Positions 46,179 to 55,389 are shown, counted from the stretch's first letter. The stretch is DNA of 64,000 nucleotides from Bradyrhizobium yuanmingense (GCF_029167105.1 NZ_JARFML010000042.1:1-64000); one strand, 5' to 3'. Numbers and translations: made by a program. The notes: generated by a model not told the origin, from the letters alone.

Positions 46179-47387
46179 ATGCTGAGCGTGTCGACACTCT
46201 GGACCGTCATCGTCATCAACTTTCTTGCGCTGGGCCTGATCTGGGCCTACGTGGCGCGCGCTTATCCCAAATTCGAGGCGGCTCGGTATTGGACGGCGGG
46301 GGCCGTGCTGGCGGCGGCAGGCGCGGCGATCTCCATGCTTCGCGACATGATGGAGCCAGCCTTTCCGCTGATCGGCGGAGGCGGCCTGATGATCTTTTCG
46401 TCGTGGCTCGCCTGCATGGGCGTGGCCCGGTTCTATCACCGGCCGGTGTCCTGGCCGGCTGCGATCGGCAGCTCGCTGCTCGCCAGCGCCGGCCTCGCCT
46501 TCTTTCTGGTCGTCATCGACCACATGCCGATGCGGATCGTGATCTACTCGCTGGCACAATCGACGCCGATCCTGCTGATGCTGCCGCTGCTGCTCGGCCA
46601 GCAGAACGGGCGGGAAAATCCCGGTGCACGCCTCGCTGCGATCGTGGGATTGCTGCTGCTGTCCATTCACCTCGTCCGCTCCGGCGCGGCGCTGCTCGGC
46701 TATGGCGGCGCCATCACCGCCGTCAACTTCAACGGCTTGCAGACGTTGATGATCCTGCTGCTGGTGTTCCTGGCCATGGCCTGGAATTTCGCTTGTCTGT
46801 TGATGGCGATCGAGCGGCTGCGCAACGAGGTCGCCGACCTCGCGCTGCTCGACGATCTCACCGGCGTTGCCAACCGGCGGCATCTGTTGCAGCGCCTGAC
46901 CGAGGAATGCGCCCGTTCGGGGCGCAGCGGTGAGCCGTTCTCGCTGCTGCTGATCGACCTCGACGGCTTCAAGACCATCAACGACACCCATGGCCATGCC
47001 GCCGGCGATGCCTGCCTGAAGCACTTCACCTTGATGGCGCAGACGCGCCTGCGGCCGGGTGACATGCTCGCCCGCACCGGCGGTGACGAGTTCTGCATCG
47101 TGCTGCCGTCCTCGTCCCTGCGCGAGGCGGCCGCGATCGCCCGCCGCGTGGTCGAAGCTTGCCGTCAGGATGCCGCCAGCTGCAGCGGCCGCGACATTCC
47201 GATCGCGATCTCGATCGGGGTTGCGGAGTGGGACCGTGGCATCGGCGAATTCCCGGACCGGCTGATGGCCAATGCCGACCACGCGCTCTATGCCGCCAAG
47301 AAGAACGGCAAGAACGATTTTGCGGTTTATGAACCCGCTCCGCCGCTGTCGCCCGAGTCCGTCGGGACGGTGAGGACATTCGCGTAA
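46179..47387 (+). CDS. membrane diguanylate cyclase
   Basis: A 402-residue protein started at MLSVSTLWTVIVINFLALG. About six hydrophobic spans (about 1-210), then a GGDEF domain with LLDDLTGVANRRHLLQRL, LIDLDGFKTINDTHGHAAGD and the active-site RTGGDEFCIVL. RPGD lies five residues before GGDEF, an intact inhibitory I-site, so product feedback is expected. It makes cyclic di-GMP from GTP. The membrane part resembles no named sensor that I recognise. It stands alone. Confidence 0.9.
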   Translation: MLSVSTLWTVIVINFLALGLIWAYVARAYPKFEAARYWTAGAVLAAAGAAISMLRDMMEPAFPLIGGGGLMIFSSWLACMGVARFYHRPVSWPAAIGSSLLASAGLAFFLVVIDHMPMRIVIYSLAQSTPILLMLPLLLGQQNGRENPGARLAAIVGLLLLSIHLVRSGAALLGYGGAITAVNFNGLQTLMILLLVFLAMAWNFACLLMAIERLRNEVADLALLDDLTGVANRRHLLQRLTEECARSGRSGEPFSLLLIDLDGFKTINDTHGHAAGDACLKHFTLMAQTRLRPGDMLARTGGDEFCIVLPSSSLREAAAIARRVVEACRQDAASCSGRDIPIAISIGVAEWDRGIGEFPDRLMANADHALYAAKKNGKNDFAVYEPAPPLSPESVGTVRTFA

Positions 47388-47424
47388 AGCCTGTTAGGCT
47401 CGCGGTCGCATTGGACCTTGCCTG

Positions 47425-48048
47425 ATGACGTTTCGCCTGCTCGCGGCCGTGTTGGCCGCGCTTCTCCCGATCGTCCCCGCTGCGGCCACGGACGCCGAGC
47501 TCGCCCAGCTCGCGCGCGCCTCCGGCACGCCCGACATCCCCGGCCTGAAGATCGTCTGGCTGGCGCCGTGGGGCGACGTCGCTAGCGCAAGACCCTGGCG
47601 CAACATCATCGTGCACCAGACCGAGGGACCGGCGGGCTCGGCCCGCGGCGGCGCGCAGGCGCAGGCGAAGAACCCGACGCGGCGCGGCGTCACGGTCTGG
47701 GTCGAGACCGACGGCACGGTCTATTGGGCGGTCGCCGAGAACCTCGTGCCGACCCACGGCGATGGCGCCAACCGCAACGACAACAAATACATCGACAACC
47801 GTCCGACCTATCGCCAGGTGGTGCGCGACAACTCGATCGGTGTCGAGTTCGCCGGCAACTATCCCGACGTGACGACGGGGCCGACGGAGGCACAGGTTGC
47901 GGCGTGGAAGATCCTCGTCAAGGTGCTGCGCGCGCGCTACGACATCCCGCTCGAGCGGGTCTACGCGCACAATTGGATCGACTACAAGGACGCCCGCTAT
48001 TGCGAAGGCTGCACGCTCGCGACGATGGCAAGGCAATGGGGGGAGTAG
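47425..48048 (+). CDS. N-acetylmuramoyl-L-alanine amidase (amidase_2)
   Basis: A 207-residue secreted enzyme with a signal peptide (MTFRLLAAVLAALLPIVPAAA). The zinc amidase fold is shown by NIIVHQTEGPAGSA (first His), NDNKYIDNRPTY, SIGVEFAGNYP, and VYAHNWIDYKDARYCEGC near the end (second His). It cleaves the peptide from muramic acid in the cell wall. A Cys pair (CEGC) near the C-terminus is notable. Convergent with rpoH. Confidence 0.82.
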   Translation: MTFRLLAAVLAALLPIVPAAATDAELAQLARASGTPDIPGLKIVWLAPWGDVASARPWRNIIVHQTEGPAGSARGGAQAQAKNPTRRGVTVWVETDGTVYWAVAENLVPTHGDGANRNDNKYIDNRPTYRQVVRDNSIGVEFAGNYPDVTTGPTEAQVAAWKILVKVLRARYDIPLERVYAHNWIDYKDARYCEGCTLATMARQWGE

Positions 48049-48100
48049 GCGGTGTGCCCACACGCACCGCTATCAGGTGCAGTTCGCATCACACCAATAA

Positions 48101-48126
48101 AAAAGCCGGCGTTGCCGCCGGCTTTT
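48101..48126. terminator. rpoH terminator
   Basis: AAAAGCCGGCG-TTGC-CGCCGGCTTTT, 44 bases past the rpoH stop; it also serves the convergent amidase gene. Confidence 0.8.
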
Positions 48127-48169
48127 CGTCTCTTTCGATCCGCCAATCTCTGGCGCTGAACCGCCGCGC

Positions 48170-49069
48170 TTAATGCGCGGCTTCCAGCGCAGCCTGTTCG
48201 GCCTTTGCGATCGTGCCCTTGACCGCGGACTGCACCTTCTCGAAGGCACGGACCTCGATCTGGCGGACGCGCTCGCGCGACACGCCGAACTCGGCAGCAA
48301 GGTCTTCCAGCGTCATCGGCTCATCGGCGAGGCGGCGGGCCTCGAAGATGCGGCGTTCGCGCGGGTTGAGCACGCCCATGGCGCCGTTCAGCGCGTCACG
48401 GCGGTGATCATATTCCTCGTGCTCCGCCATCATGGCTTCCTGGTTGGGCGTGTTGTCGACCAGCCAGTCCTGCCATTCGCCGGCTTCGCCGTCGTCGCGG
48501 ATCGGTGCGTTGAGCGACGCATCGCCGCCGAGGCGGCGGTTCATGTCGATCACGTCCTGATCGGTGACGCCGAGGCGCTTGGCGATCATCTTGACCTGGT
48601 CGGGGCGGAGATCGCCTTCGTCCAGCGCGTTGATCTTGCTCTTCGCCTTGCGCAGGTTGAAGAACAGCTTCTTCTGGTTCGCGGTGGTGCCCATCTTCAC
48701 GAGCGACCATGAACGCAGGATGTACTCTTGAATCGACGCCTTGATCCACCACATGGCGTAGGTGGCGAGACGGAATCCCTTCTCGGGTTCGAATCGCTTC
48801 ACCGCCTGCATCAGGCCGACATTGCCTTCCGAGACGACCTCGGAGATCGGCAGGCCGTAGCCGCGATAGCCCATGGCGATCTTGGCCACGAGGCGGAGAT
48901 GGCTGGTGACGAGTTGGTGCGCCGCGTCGCGATCGTCATGCTCGCGCCAACGCTTGGCGAGCATGTACTCCTCCTGCGGTTCCAGCATCGGGAACTTGCG
49001 GATCTCGGCGAGGTAGCGAGAAAGGCCGGATTCTCCATTGAGGACCGGCAAAGCAGCGGTACGGGCCAT
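48170..49069 (-). CDS. rpoH: RNA polymerase sigma factor RpoH (sigma32)
   Basis: A 299-residue sigma factor of the heat-shock type. Region 2 has VSEGNVGLMQAVKRFEPEKG and FRLATYAMWWIKASIQEYIL; the RpoH box NQKKLFFNLRKAK directly follows; region 4 has LTLEDLAAEFGVSRERVRQIE-like sequence (MTLEDLAAEFGVSRERV). It directs transcription of heat-shock genes. Bradyrhizobium species have several rpoH paralogues; which one this is cannot be said. No ROSE-type hairpin is obvious in the leader. An RluD-like gene lies upstream on the same strand. Confidence 0.92.
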   Translation of the reverse strand: MARTAALPVLNGESGLSRYLAEIRKFPMLEPQEEYMLAKRWREHDDRDAAHQLVTSHLRLVAKIAMGYRGYGLPISEVVSEGNVGLMQAVKRFEPEKGFRLATYAMWWIKASIQEYILRSWSLVKMGTTANQKKLFFNLRKAKSKINALDEGDLRPDQVKMIAKRLGVTDQDVIDMNRRLGGDASLNAPIRDDGEAGEWQDWLVDNTPNQEAMMAEHEEYDHRRDALNGAMGVLNPRERRIFEARRLADEPMTLEDLAAEFGVSRERVRQIEVRAFEKVQSAVKGTIAKAEQAALEAAH

Positions 49070-49287
49070 AGTGCGCCCTCCAAAAGGTTCAGGCCCCCGA
49101 TAGCGGCGGGCCAGGCAGACGACCGCTGTGTTAAAGCCGGCCGTAGCTGCGATGTTCCGCGTTGGTCATTTCAACGCAGACGCAATATACCCCATCGGGG
49201 GTCAAAAAGGGAAGGATTGCTGACGTCACGTCCCCGTGTGGCAGCTATAACTTTTTGTAATGTAAAGGCTTTCTGAAGCGGCCTGCG

Positions 49288-50295
49288 TCATGGCGCCGCC
49301 TTGAGCGCACGTTCCAGGAGAAGCAAATCCTCCGGCAAAGGCGCCTCCCAGTGCAGTAATTCTCCCGTCCTCGGGTGCTCCAATACCAGCAGGTAAGCAT
49401 GTAAGGCCTGCCGCCCCAGCGCCGCCAAAGCTGCCTGCGACTCGGGGGCGAGCTGGTTGGCCTTGGTCTTGAAATGCGGGCCATAGACGGCATCGCCCAT
49501 CAGCGGGTGGCCGATATGGGCGAGATGGACGCGGATTTGATGGGTGCGGCCGGTCTCGAGCTCGCAGGCGAGCAGGGCGGCGACGCCCTTGCCGTCGCGT
49601 CCACGAAAGCTCTCCAGGATTTCCCAATGCGTCACCGCCTCGCGGCCACCCTGGCGCACGGCCATCTTCTCGCGTGCATGCGGATGCCGGTCGATCGGCG
49701 CATCGACGGTGCCGCGGTGCCGGTTCGGCACGCCCCAGGCAAATGCCATGTAACCGCGCCGCATCGCACCGGTGCGGCCGTGATCGGCGAATTGCGCCGT
49801 CAATGAAGCGTGGGCGAGATCGTTCTTGGCAACCACCATCAGCCCCGTCGTGTCCTTGTCGAGCCGGTGCACGATCCCGGGCCGGCGCACGCCGCCGATG
49901 CCGGAGAGCGAGGCACCGCAATGGGCGATCAGCGCATTCACCAGGGTGCCGGTCTCGTGGCCGGCCGCGGGATGCACGACGAGGCCCTTGGGCTTGTTGA
50001 GGACGACGATGTCGTCGTCCTCGAACACGATGTCGAGGGCGATCTCCTCCCCCTTGGGCTCGGCGGGCGCCGCTTCCGGCACGTCGATTATGATCGTATC
50101 GCCGGATGCGACGTGATAAGCGGGGTCGCGGACCGCAGAGGCCTTCAGGTGCACTGCGCCCGCCAGGATCAGGGCTTTCAGCCTCGATCGCGACAGCTCC
50201 GGCAGGCGCGCCGCCAGCACGCGGTCGAGCCGGGCCGATCCCTCGGAGCCTTCGACCACAACCTCCAACCTTTGCGCTGACCCAGGGCTTTCCAT
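49288..50295 (-). CDS. rluD: RluD-family 23S rRNA pseudouridine synthase
   Basis: A 335-residue protein started at MESPGSAQRLEVVVEG. An N-terminal S4 RNA-binding domain (LDRVLAARLPELSRSRLKALI) is followed by the synthase domain with VLNKPKGLVVHPAAGH and the catalytic Asp in GIVHRLDKDTTGLMVVAK. ELETGRTHQIRVHLAHIGHP is the conserved C-terminal loop. It isomerises uridines in 23S rRNA, most likely at helix 69. The start codon overlaps that of the divergent gene at 50294. Confidence 0.9.
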   Translation of the reverse strand: MESPGSAQRLEVVVEGSEGSARLDRVLAARLPELSRSRLKALILAGAVHLKASAVRDPAYHVASGDTIIIDVPEAAPAEPKGEEIALDIVFEDDDIVVLNKPKGLVVHPAAGHETGTLVNALIAHCGASLSGIGGVRRPGIVHRLDKDTTGLMVVAKNDLAHASLTAQFADHGRTGAMRRGYMAFAWGVPNRHRGTVDAPIDRHPHAREKMAVRQGGREAVTHWEILESFRGRDGKGVAALLACELETGRTHQIRVHLAHIGHPLMGDAVYGPHFKTKANQLAPESQAALAALGRQALHAYLLVLEHPRTGELLHWEAPLPEDLLLLERALKAAP

Positions 50296-50638
50296 GACGA
50301 CGTCTGATACCGCTGTTCCCGAACCGACCCCCGAGCAGGCCGCGCTGTTCGCGCGGGTGCGGCGGATGATGCTGATCGCGGGGTTGACCACGGCGCTGGC
50401 GTTCTGCGCCGTGCTGATCGCGGTGGGCTACCGCCTTTTCAAGTCGGAGGGAAGGGCGGTCGAAGCGGCAAGCGATGTCACTGCCACCCTGCCCAAGGGC
50501 GCCAGAATCGTCTCGACCGGGGTCGCCGGCGACCGCCTCGTAGTGACGCTGGATCTCGGCGGAATCATCGAGATCCGCACCTTCGATGCCCATACCCTGA
50601 AGTCGGCCGGACGGCTGAAATTCGCCAATGAGCCGTAA
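50294..50638 (+). CDS. small single-span membrane protein, head to head with rluD
   Basis: A 114-residue protein: an acidic N-terminal region (TTSDTAVPEPTPEQAALFAR), one helix (MMLIAGLTTALAFCAVLIAV), and a soluble C-terminal domain (RLVVTLDLGGIIEIRTFDAH). Its ATG and the rluD ATG share the CATG at 50293-50296, leaving no intergenic space, unless one of the two starts further inside. Weak ribosome site (CAGGG). No named family. Confidence 0.65.
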   Translation: MTTSDTAVPEPTPEQAALFARVRRMMLIAGLTTALAFCAVLIAVGYRLFKSEGRAVEAASDVTATLPKGARIVSTGVAGDRLVVTLDLGGIIEIRTFDAHTLKSAGRLKFANEP

Positions 50639-50694
50639 AAGGCCCTCGGGGTCCTTGCGGCGGACAAATTTCGAGGCTATTGGCTAGCCCTCAC

Positions 50695-50719
50695 GCTCCC
50701 TTCGTCTAGCGGTTAGGAC
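50695..50719 (+). repeat. truncated copy of tRNA-Glu 5' half
   Basis: These 25 bases (GCTCCCTTCGTCTAGCGGTT then AGGAC) are identical to the first 25 of the intact tRNA-Glu 162 bases downstream. The sequence then diverges into AT-rich DNA (50720-50856) that cannot complete a cloverleaf. Confidence 0.9.
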
Positions 50720-50856
50720 ATTTATATCCCCCAATGAACCTACCATCTGTGTGAGTTCAAAGGGTTAGATATAGTAGATCTACCAAGCGTAGATGCAGGA
50801 CGCGCGCTGAACTAGGTCGACAAAATCGCTAATATACATGCGATTTCAATGGCTTA

Positions 50857-50931
50857 GCTCCCTTCGTCTAGCGGTTAGGACGCGGCCCTCTCAAGGCTGA
50901 AACAGGGGTTCGATTCCCCTAGGGAGCGCCA
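50857..50931 (+). tRNA. tRNA-Glu (anticodon CTC)
   Basis: 75 nt with CCA encoded. The acceptor stem is GCTCCCT/AGGGAGC, the D-arm has TCTAGCGGTTAGGA, the anticodon loop is CTCTCAA (anticodon CTC, reading GAG), and the T-arm is AGGGG-TTCGATT-CCCCT. It is a canonical tRNA-Glu. It marks the left edge of the accessory region that follows. Confidence 0.95.
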
Positions 50932-51153
50932 TTTTCATCGCAAGATATCCGACCGATCAATCGATCCCGAACGCGCCAGCCGATCAGCGCGGCGTGCGGG
51001 GAGTGTCGAGAAGCCCGCCACAAAGCCGTAGCCAGAACGGCTGCAATTTCGCTACGCTACCTGTCGTTGCAAGACCGGCGAAGCGCGCACACACCCATCC
51101 GACGACATTTCCTGCGCCCGACGCCAGTGCTCTTCGATGCCCGGGGAGGCTGA

Positions 51154-51873
51154 ATGAGTGCAGAGGAAGATGTCGCTCGTCGCGAACGACGGAGGTCGAT
51201 CGGTTCGCAGCTTAACGCAGGCCTGATTGGCGTCATCCTGGGGTCTGTGGGTTTCGCCTGGTTCAATCAAGCATGGGCTCCGGACGCTCAGGCGCGGATT
51301 GCTGTACTGCTGGCTGCAGTCGGGCTGTTCAGCGGTCTCGCGACGATCACGTATGTTTGGATGGGAGGACGGGAAACGGAGAAGTCCTGGCTCTACGTTG
51401 CTCTCTTCTGCATGGCGGTCCTGGCGATCGCTGCGGCGCGGACGAACCAGCTCTCGTACGTGCAGGCGCTGCTGGTCATTGTCTTCGGCAGTGTTGCCCT
51501 GGTTGCCGCGGTCAACGCGTTGTCGCTGTTTCGGCTGGGTGAGGCGATCGAGTTCGAGAGCAGTTGGGGCGGCCTGGGCAGCGCGCTGGGGGGATGGCGA
51601 TTGTCATCCGCGACGAGTCTCATTCTGTCGGCATTCCTGTTCGCCTGCGGTGCCATCGTTGTCGCTCAGGTGTCCCGTGATCTGCCGCTAACTGTCGCCG
51701 CTGAGACCAAGGCCGCAAAGGATACCGCCAGTGCGGACGCAAGCAAGGGGGCCAAACAACCGGTTGTCCAGCCATCGCCGTCTCCGACCACCCAGCCAAC
51801 GCCCGGCCCGACTTCCGTACCTTCCGCGACACCAACTGCAACTGCGCCCAAAGGGCCGGGATCAACGCCATGA
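51154..51873 (+). CDS. membrane protein with Pro/Thr-rich tail, first gene of NTPase operon
   Basis: A 239-residue protein started at the ATG after GGGGAGG. A basic N-terminus (RRERRRSIGSQ) leads into about five hydrophobic spans (about 20-170), then a flexible tail of Pro, Ser and Thr (QPSPSPTTQPTPGPTSVPS). No known domain. The gene lies 20 bases before a large P-loop NTPase, so the two are co-transcribed; the tail may reach into the cytoplasm or periplasm to contact it (inference). First protein gene of the accessory region after tRNA-Glu. Confidence 0.7.
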   Translation: MSAEEDVARRERRRSIGSQLNAGLIGVILGSVGFAWFNQAWAPDAQARIAVLLAAVGLFSGLATITYVWMGGRETEKSWLYVALFCMAVLAIAAARTNQLSYVQALLVIVFGSVALVAAVNALSLFRLGEAIEFESSWGGLGSALGGWRLSSATSLILSAFLFACGAIVVAQVSRDLPLTVAAETKAAKDTASADASKGAKQPVVQPSPSPTTQPTPGPTSVPSATPTATAPKGPGSTP

Positions 51874-51893
51874 CGTCCGGATAGGTGGGGCCG

Positions 51894-54800
51894 ATGACCT
51901 TCACTCTCAATGAGCGCGAGGACGAAGGTGCGGTCAGGTGGGCCGGTGAATGGCCGTTTCCTGCGCGTGCACATTTCATCAAGTCAGAGGCCTACGACAC
52001 GCTGCTCCGGGAGTTGACCCGCTATGTGAAGGGCGAGGTCCCCGGGCGTTCCTTCTTGATTGCAGGTCATCGCGGCGCGGGTAAGACGTCGCTCGTGCGT
52101 CAGGTTGTTGAGGACCTCAACCGCACGATCATCGACAAGGCGGTTGCCAAGGCAAAGGACGGCGACAAGGGCCGCATGCTCGACCAGCAGCGCCCCTTGC
52201 TGGTCAAGCTCCACGGACCAAGCCTGCTTGCACCCGTCAAGAAGGCAGAGCCCGCGCCGCAGGAGCCTCCTGTGCCGAAGCGCGCGACGGCAAAGACCGC
52301 ACCCAAGTTAACAATCGAGATCAAGTCGACGGAAGGGCCTGCCGCGGAACACGCGGCCGCGGAGAAGCCGGCGCCGGCCGCTTCCGACGTGACGGTGACG
52401 GCCCTTGAGCAGATCACGGTCGCACTGTACCGGGCGCTCGCGGCCGAGTTCGGGCGCTCGTTCACCAATCACGCGAGGGATGAAATCTATCAAGCCGAAC
52501 AGGCCGGCCGTCCGCGTGTGCAAGTCGCCGACTATCTGGAGGTCGCGGGGCAGTTCACGCTCGAACTCGACAATGTGCCCCGACCCGGGACACTCCGTGC
52601 TTTCTATCGGCGCCTCGGCCGGGTCGATGCCGGCGTGCTCTGGCCCTACGAGGTCGGCGCCGCCCTGTCGAAGTCCGGCCTGAATGACCGCGGCATTCGC
52701 GAAATCGTTGCGCTGTCGACTGCAGCGCAGGCCTTCGAGGTCTGTTCCGGTACGGTCGAGTCGAAGCAGACAGACAAGGACAACCGGTCACGCGAAAGCA
52801 GCCTGGAAACGAAGGGCGCTGCCGAGTTCAAGGACGTCTTTAGCAAGATCGCAGGCCTCGCGGTCGGTGCCGGCGCAGGCGCGCTAAGCTATCAATTCGG
52901 CCTGCCAGCAGCGATCGTGCTCGGCGTTGCGGCTTGGCTTGTTAGCACGTTGACATTCACCTGGAGCAGCAAGCGCTCCGCCAAGACCGAACGGTCGCTC
53001 GACTACACCTTTGTCCGCAACCGCGATAAGCAGTCGCTCGAACGCGATCTGCCGCTGGTGATCGAGCGCGTTCGCGGCGCAGGTCTTGCGCCTGTCTTCA
53101 TGCTCGACGAGCTCGACAAGCTGGACGATGCGGCGGCGTCGATCGGGGTTCTCATCAGGAATCTCAAGCACCTGACGACGGACTTTGGATGCTTCTGCTT
53201 CCTGACCGATCGAAAGTACTATGACGAACTGATGGCTAAGGTCGAGCGTGAGGCCTTTCCTGTCGAGCATACCTATTTCAGCCATTTCCTGTTCATTCTG
53301 CCGCATCCGGATCGCTTCCTGGTCTTCCTGCGCGACATCACGACATGGACGTCGTCGGTGCCTTCGGGCTCGGCAACTCCCCCGGAGACGATCGACGAGG
53401 CTGCTCGATCGATTTTCGGCCTATTCGTGCTGCATCGCTCCAAGCTCAACATGGCGGAGGTTCTGCGCGAGCTCGCCGAGCAATGCGATGCGGACGGGCG
53501 TCTACGACAGTCGCCGGCTGACTTGAAAAGTCTTGAGTATACCTTTGCGGCCAGCATCCAGCTCGCCATTAGTCTTATCCTCAAAGAGGACGGCATCCGG
53601 CAGCGAATCAAGGCTGAGCCGCGCTTCATGCAATGGGCGATCGACGCGCTCTATTTGTTGTCGCGCGCCTGGGAAAAAAAGGAGGCGAGGGTCAAGTTTG
53701 ACCGGATAGCGATCGTCAAATGTCTGCTCGAGCGCAGCGGAGCGCCACCGGCAGAGGACGAGGATGCGGAGGAGCGATTGCTGGCGACAAGAATGGGAAA
53801 GCTCGACCTCGATCTGATCGATCGCAGCGTCCAAACGTTCGCCGAATTGCTTTGCAGTTCGGCCAAGCTGAGGACCGAGCTCTCACAAGACAACAGGCCG
53901 GAAATGGCTCAAATCATTCCGCAGCAGGATTTGATCAAGCGCGTCGCAAAAACGCGCGAGTTCAAGTTCGTCTACGACATGTATGGCGAGGAGGTGTTGG
54001 TTCGCGAGAGGCTGAAGAAGGCGTTGGCGGACGCAGGTCTGCCGAACGAGATCAAGAAGCAGATCAACGATCCGTTGGCGTTCCTAGAGGAGTTTACCTC
54101 GGCTCTTGCCGGGGAGGGTTTGGAAATCCAGGATCTGGTCGCGTTGCAGATTCTGCCTGCGACGATCGACGTGGTCGAGCTCGACCGGGCCAGACGGCGG
54201 CTAGCCGCAGCCAACCAATTCGACAAACCTTATGCAGGACTGCCGAAAGATCTTCCCCTGATCGGTGCGGTCGTCGGCTTCTCACGGCAGAACGGCACAA
54301 AGCTGGCAGCCCTGTTTCGCCTAGCTTTACAGATTGCAGCCGATGCGCGCACTTCGAAGGCGGAAGACCCGGTGCCCCTCCGCGCGACCCTCAATGCGAT
54401 TGCAAGGTATGTCGACCTCAGGACTTACTTTCAACAGTCGGAAACCACTGCCGCGTTTCTCAACACGATTATTGACCGCCCGCTGGATCCGAATGGGCCG
54501 GCACTTGCCGAGACTGTCCAGTCCGTGAAGGATTGGCGCGCAAGTCTCGTCGCGCTCCGTCAGAGGCTCGCTGCCGACGCTCCGTCGATCGACAAGACTC
54601 TGAACGAGGTGTTGTTGTGGGATGACTGGCGCAAGCAGGTCATGATGCACTTGACGGGTGTCTCGTCCCTTGTCGAGCCGGCAAGATACCTCAACATCGC
54701 GTTCCGGGCTGCAGATCTGGCCCCCGGACGGCTGTTCGAGCGCGATCTGTCCCAGACGAGCTTGCTTCAATGGAGCAAAATCTGCGTTTGCGGTTTTCCG

Positions 54801-55157
54801 AGGGCAACCGTCGCCACGGTGCCCCCCTGGGTCTTTGTTGCCGGGCTCGCAGCGCTGGGCTTCGGGCGTCGCGTGCTCGTCGAAGCGGTCGCTCTTCTTG
54901 ACGAAGGCCAGCGTGCGGACTGGGGGACCATCATTTCCCACGCACCGGAGCGGAAGGAGGGCTACCTCTTGGTCATTCAGTACGAGGAAGCGTCCATCGC
55001 CGCCGAGCCGCCGAATTTGGACCGTTCACCGGCCGCCGTCCCGCTGTTGGCTCTTCCTGAAGAGGGGTTGGTGGCGTATGATGAGGTGTTCGGATGGCTG
55101 ATCCAGCATAGGGCACTGGCGGGGACCATTTTCGAAGAGGCGAGACCCGATGAGTGA
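51894..55157 (+). CDS. 1087-residue P-loop NTPase with internal membrane segment (KAP/STAND-like)
   Basis: Started at ATG behind AGGTGGGG; a GTG three codons earlier is possible. Walker A is GHRGAGKTS (near residue 58), then a Pro/Ala/Lys-rich insertion (about 110-170) and a putative transmembrane pair (about 318-360: IAGLAVGAGAGALSYQF, AIVLGVAAWLVSTLTF). Walker B follows at VFMLDELDKLD (near 400), with FGCFCFLTDRKYY downstream. The N-terminal part matches the layout of KAP-type NTPases, where a membrane insertion splits the ATPase core. The C-terminal 600 residues match nothing I know. It overlaps the next gene by 8 bases. Confidence 0.72.
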   Translation: MTFTLNEREDEGAVRWAGEWPFPARAHFIKSEAYDTLLRELTRYVKGEVPGRSFLIAGHRGAGKTSLVRQVVEDLNRTIIDKAVAKAKDGDKGRMLDQQRPLLVKLHGPSLLAPVKKAEPAPQEPPVPKRATAKTAPKLTIEIKSTEGPAAEHAAAEKPAPAASDVTVTALEQITVALYRALAAEFGRSFTNHARDEIYQAEQAGRPRVQVADYLEVAGQFTLELDNVPRPGTLRAFYRRLGRVDAGVLWPYEVGAALSKSGLNDRGIREIVALSTAAQAFEVCSGTVESKQTDKDNRSRESSLETKGAAEFKDVFSKIAGLAVGAGAGALSYQFGLPAAIVLGVAAWLVSTLTFTWSSKRSAKTERSLDYTFVRNRDKQSLERDLPLVIERVRGAGLAPVFMLDELDKLDDAAASIGVLIRNLKHLTTDFGCFCFLTDRKYYDELMAKVEREAFPVEHTYFSHFLFILPHPDRFLVFLRDITTWTSSVPSGSATPPETIDEAARSIFGLFVLHRSKLNMAEVLRELAEQCDADGRLRQSPADLKSLEYTFAASIQLAISLILKEDGIRQRIKAEPRFMQWAIDALYLLSRAWEKKEARVKFDRIAIVKCLLERSGAPPAEDEDAEERLLATRMGKLDLDLIDRSVQTFAELLCSSAKLRTELSQDNRPEMAQIIPQQDLIKRVAKTREFKFVYDMYGEEVLVRERLKKALADAGLPNEIKKQINDPLAFLEEFTSALAGEGLEIQDLVALQILPATIDVVELDRARRRLAAANQFDKPYAGLPKDLPLIGAVVGFSRQNGTKLAALFRLALQIAADARTSKAEDPVPLRATLNAIARYVDLRTYFQQSETTAAFLNTIIDRPLDPNGPALAETVQSVKDWRASLVALRQRLAADAPSIDKTLNEVLLWDDWRKQVMMHLTGVSSLVEPARYLNIAFRAADLAPGRLFERDLSQTSLLQWSKICVCGFPRATVATVPPWVFVAGLAALGFGRRVLVEAVALLDEGQRADWGTIISHAPERKEGYLLVIQYEEASIAAEPPNLDRSPAAVPLLALPEEGLVAYDEVFGWLIQHRALAGTIFEEARPDE

Positions 55158-55389
55158 GAGCACGAAGAAGCCGACTTTTCACGACAAGGCCATACCGTCG
55201 TCGCTCGAAGACCTCCCGCGTTTTGGCATCACGCCGAAAAGCACGTCTTCACGCGAGGACAGCGAACGTCCGGATATCGCCTATGGTGTGCGCTCCCTGC
55301 GCGACCTCTACAACGAATTCACGCGCGGCTTTACGGATCCCGATCGGTCGAAGCCGGCCCCGAGAGGTCCCTCGAAATCGAGACGCTGA
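55150..55389 (+). CDS. 79-residue charged protein, third gene of NTPase operon
   Basis: A soluble, polar protein (opening MSESTKKPTFHDKAIPSS, then LEDLPRFGITPKST, IAYGVRSLRDLYNEFTRGF) with a basic Pro/Ser tail. Its ATG lies 8 bases inside the NTPase frame, a strong sign of translational coupling. It may be an adaptor or subunit of the NTPase complex (inference). No family recognised. Confidence 0.65.
   Translation: MSESTKKPTFHDKAIPSSLEDLPRFGITPKSTSSREDSERPDIAYGVRSLRDLYNEFTRGFTDPDRSKPAPRGPSKSRR

Noticed and set aside
49070-49260. ROSE-type RNA thermometer upstream of rpoH
   Set aside because: I could not find the pairing of a U-rich element with the ribosome site that defines ROSE; the leader has only a short CCCCGATGGGG-like palindrome.
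50695-50770. Second tRNA gene upstream of tRNA-Glu
   Set aside because: Only the first 25 bases match; the rest cannot form the anticodon or T-arm.
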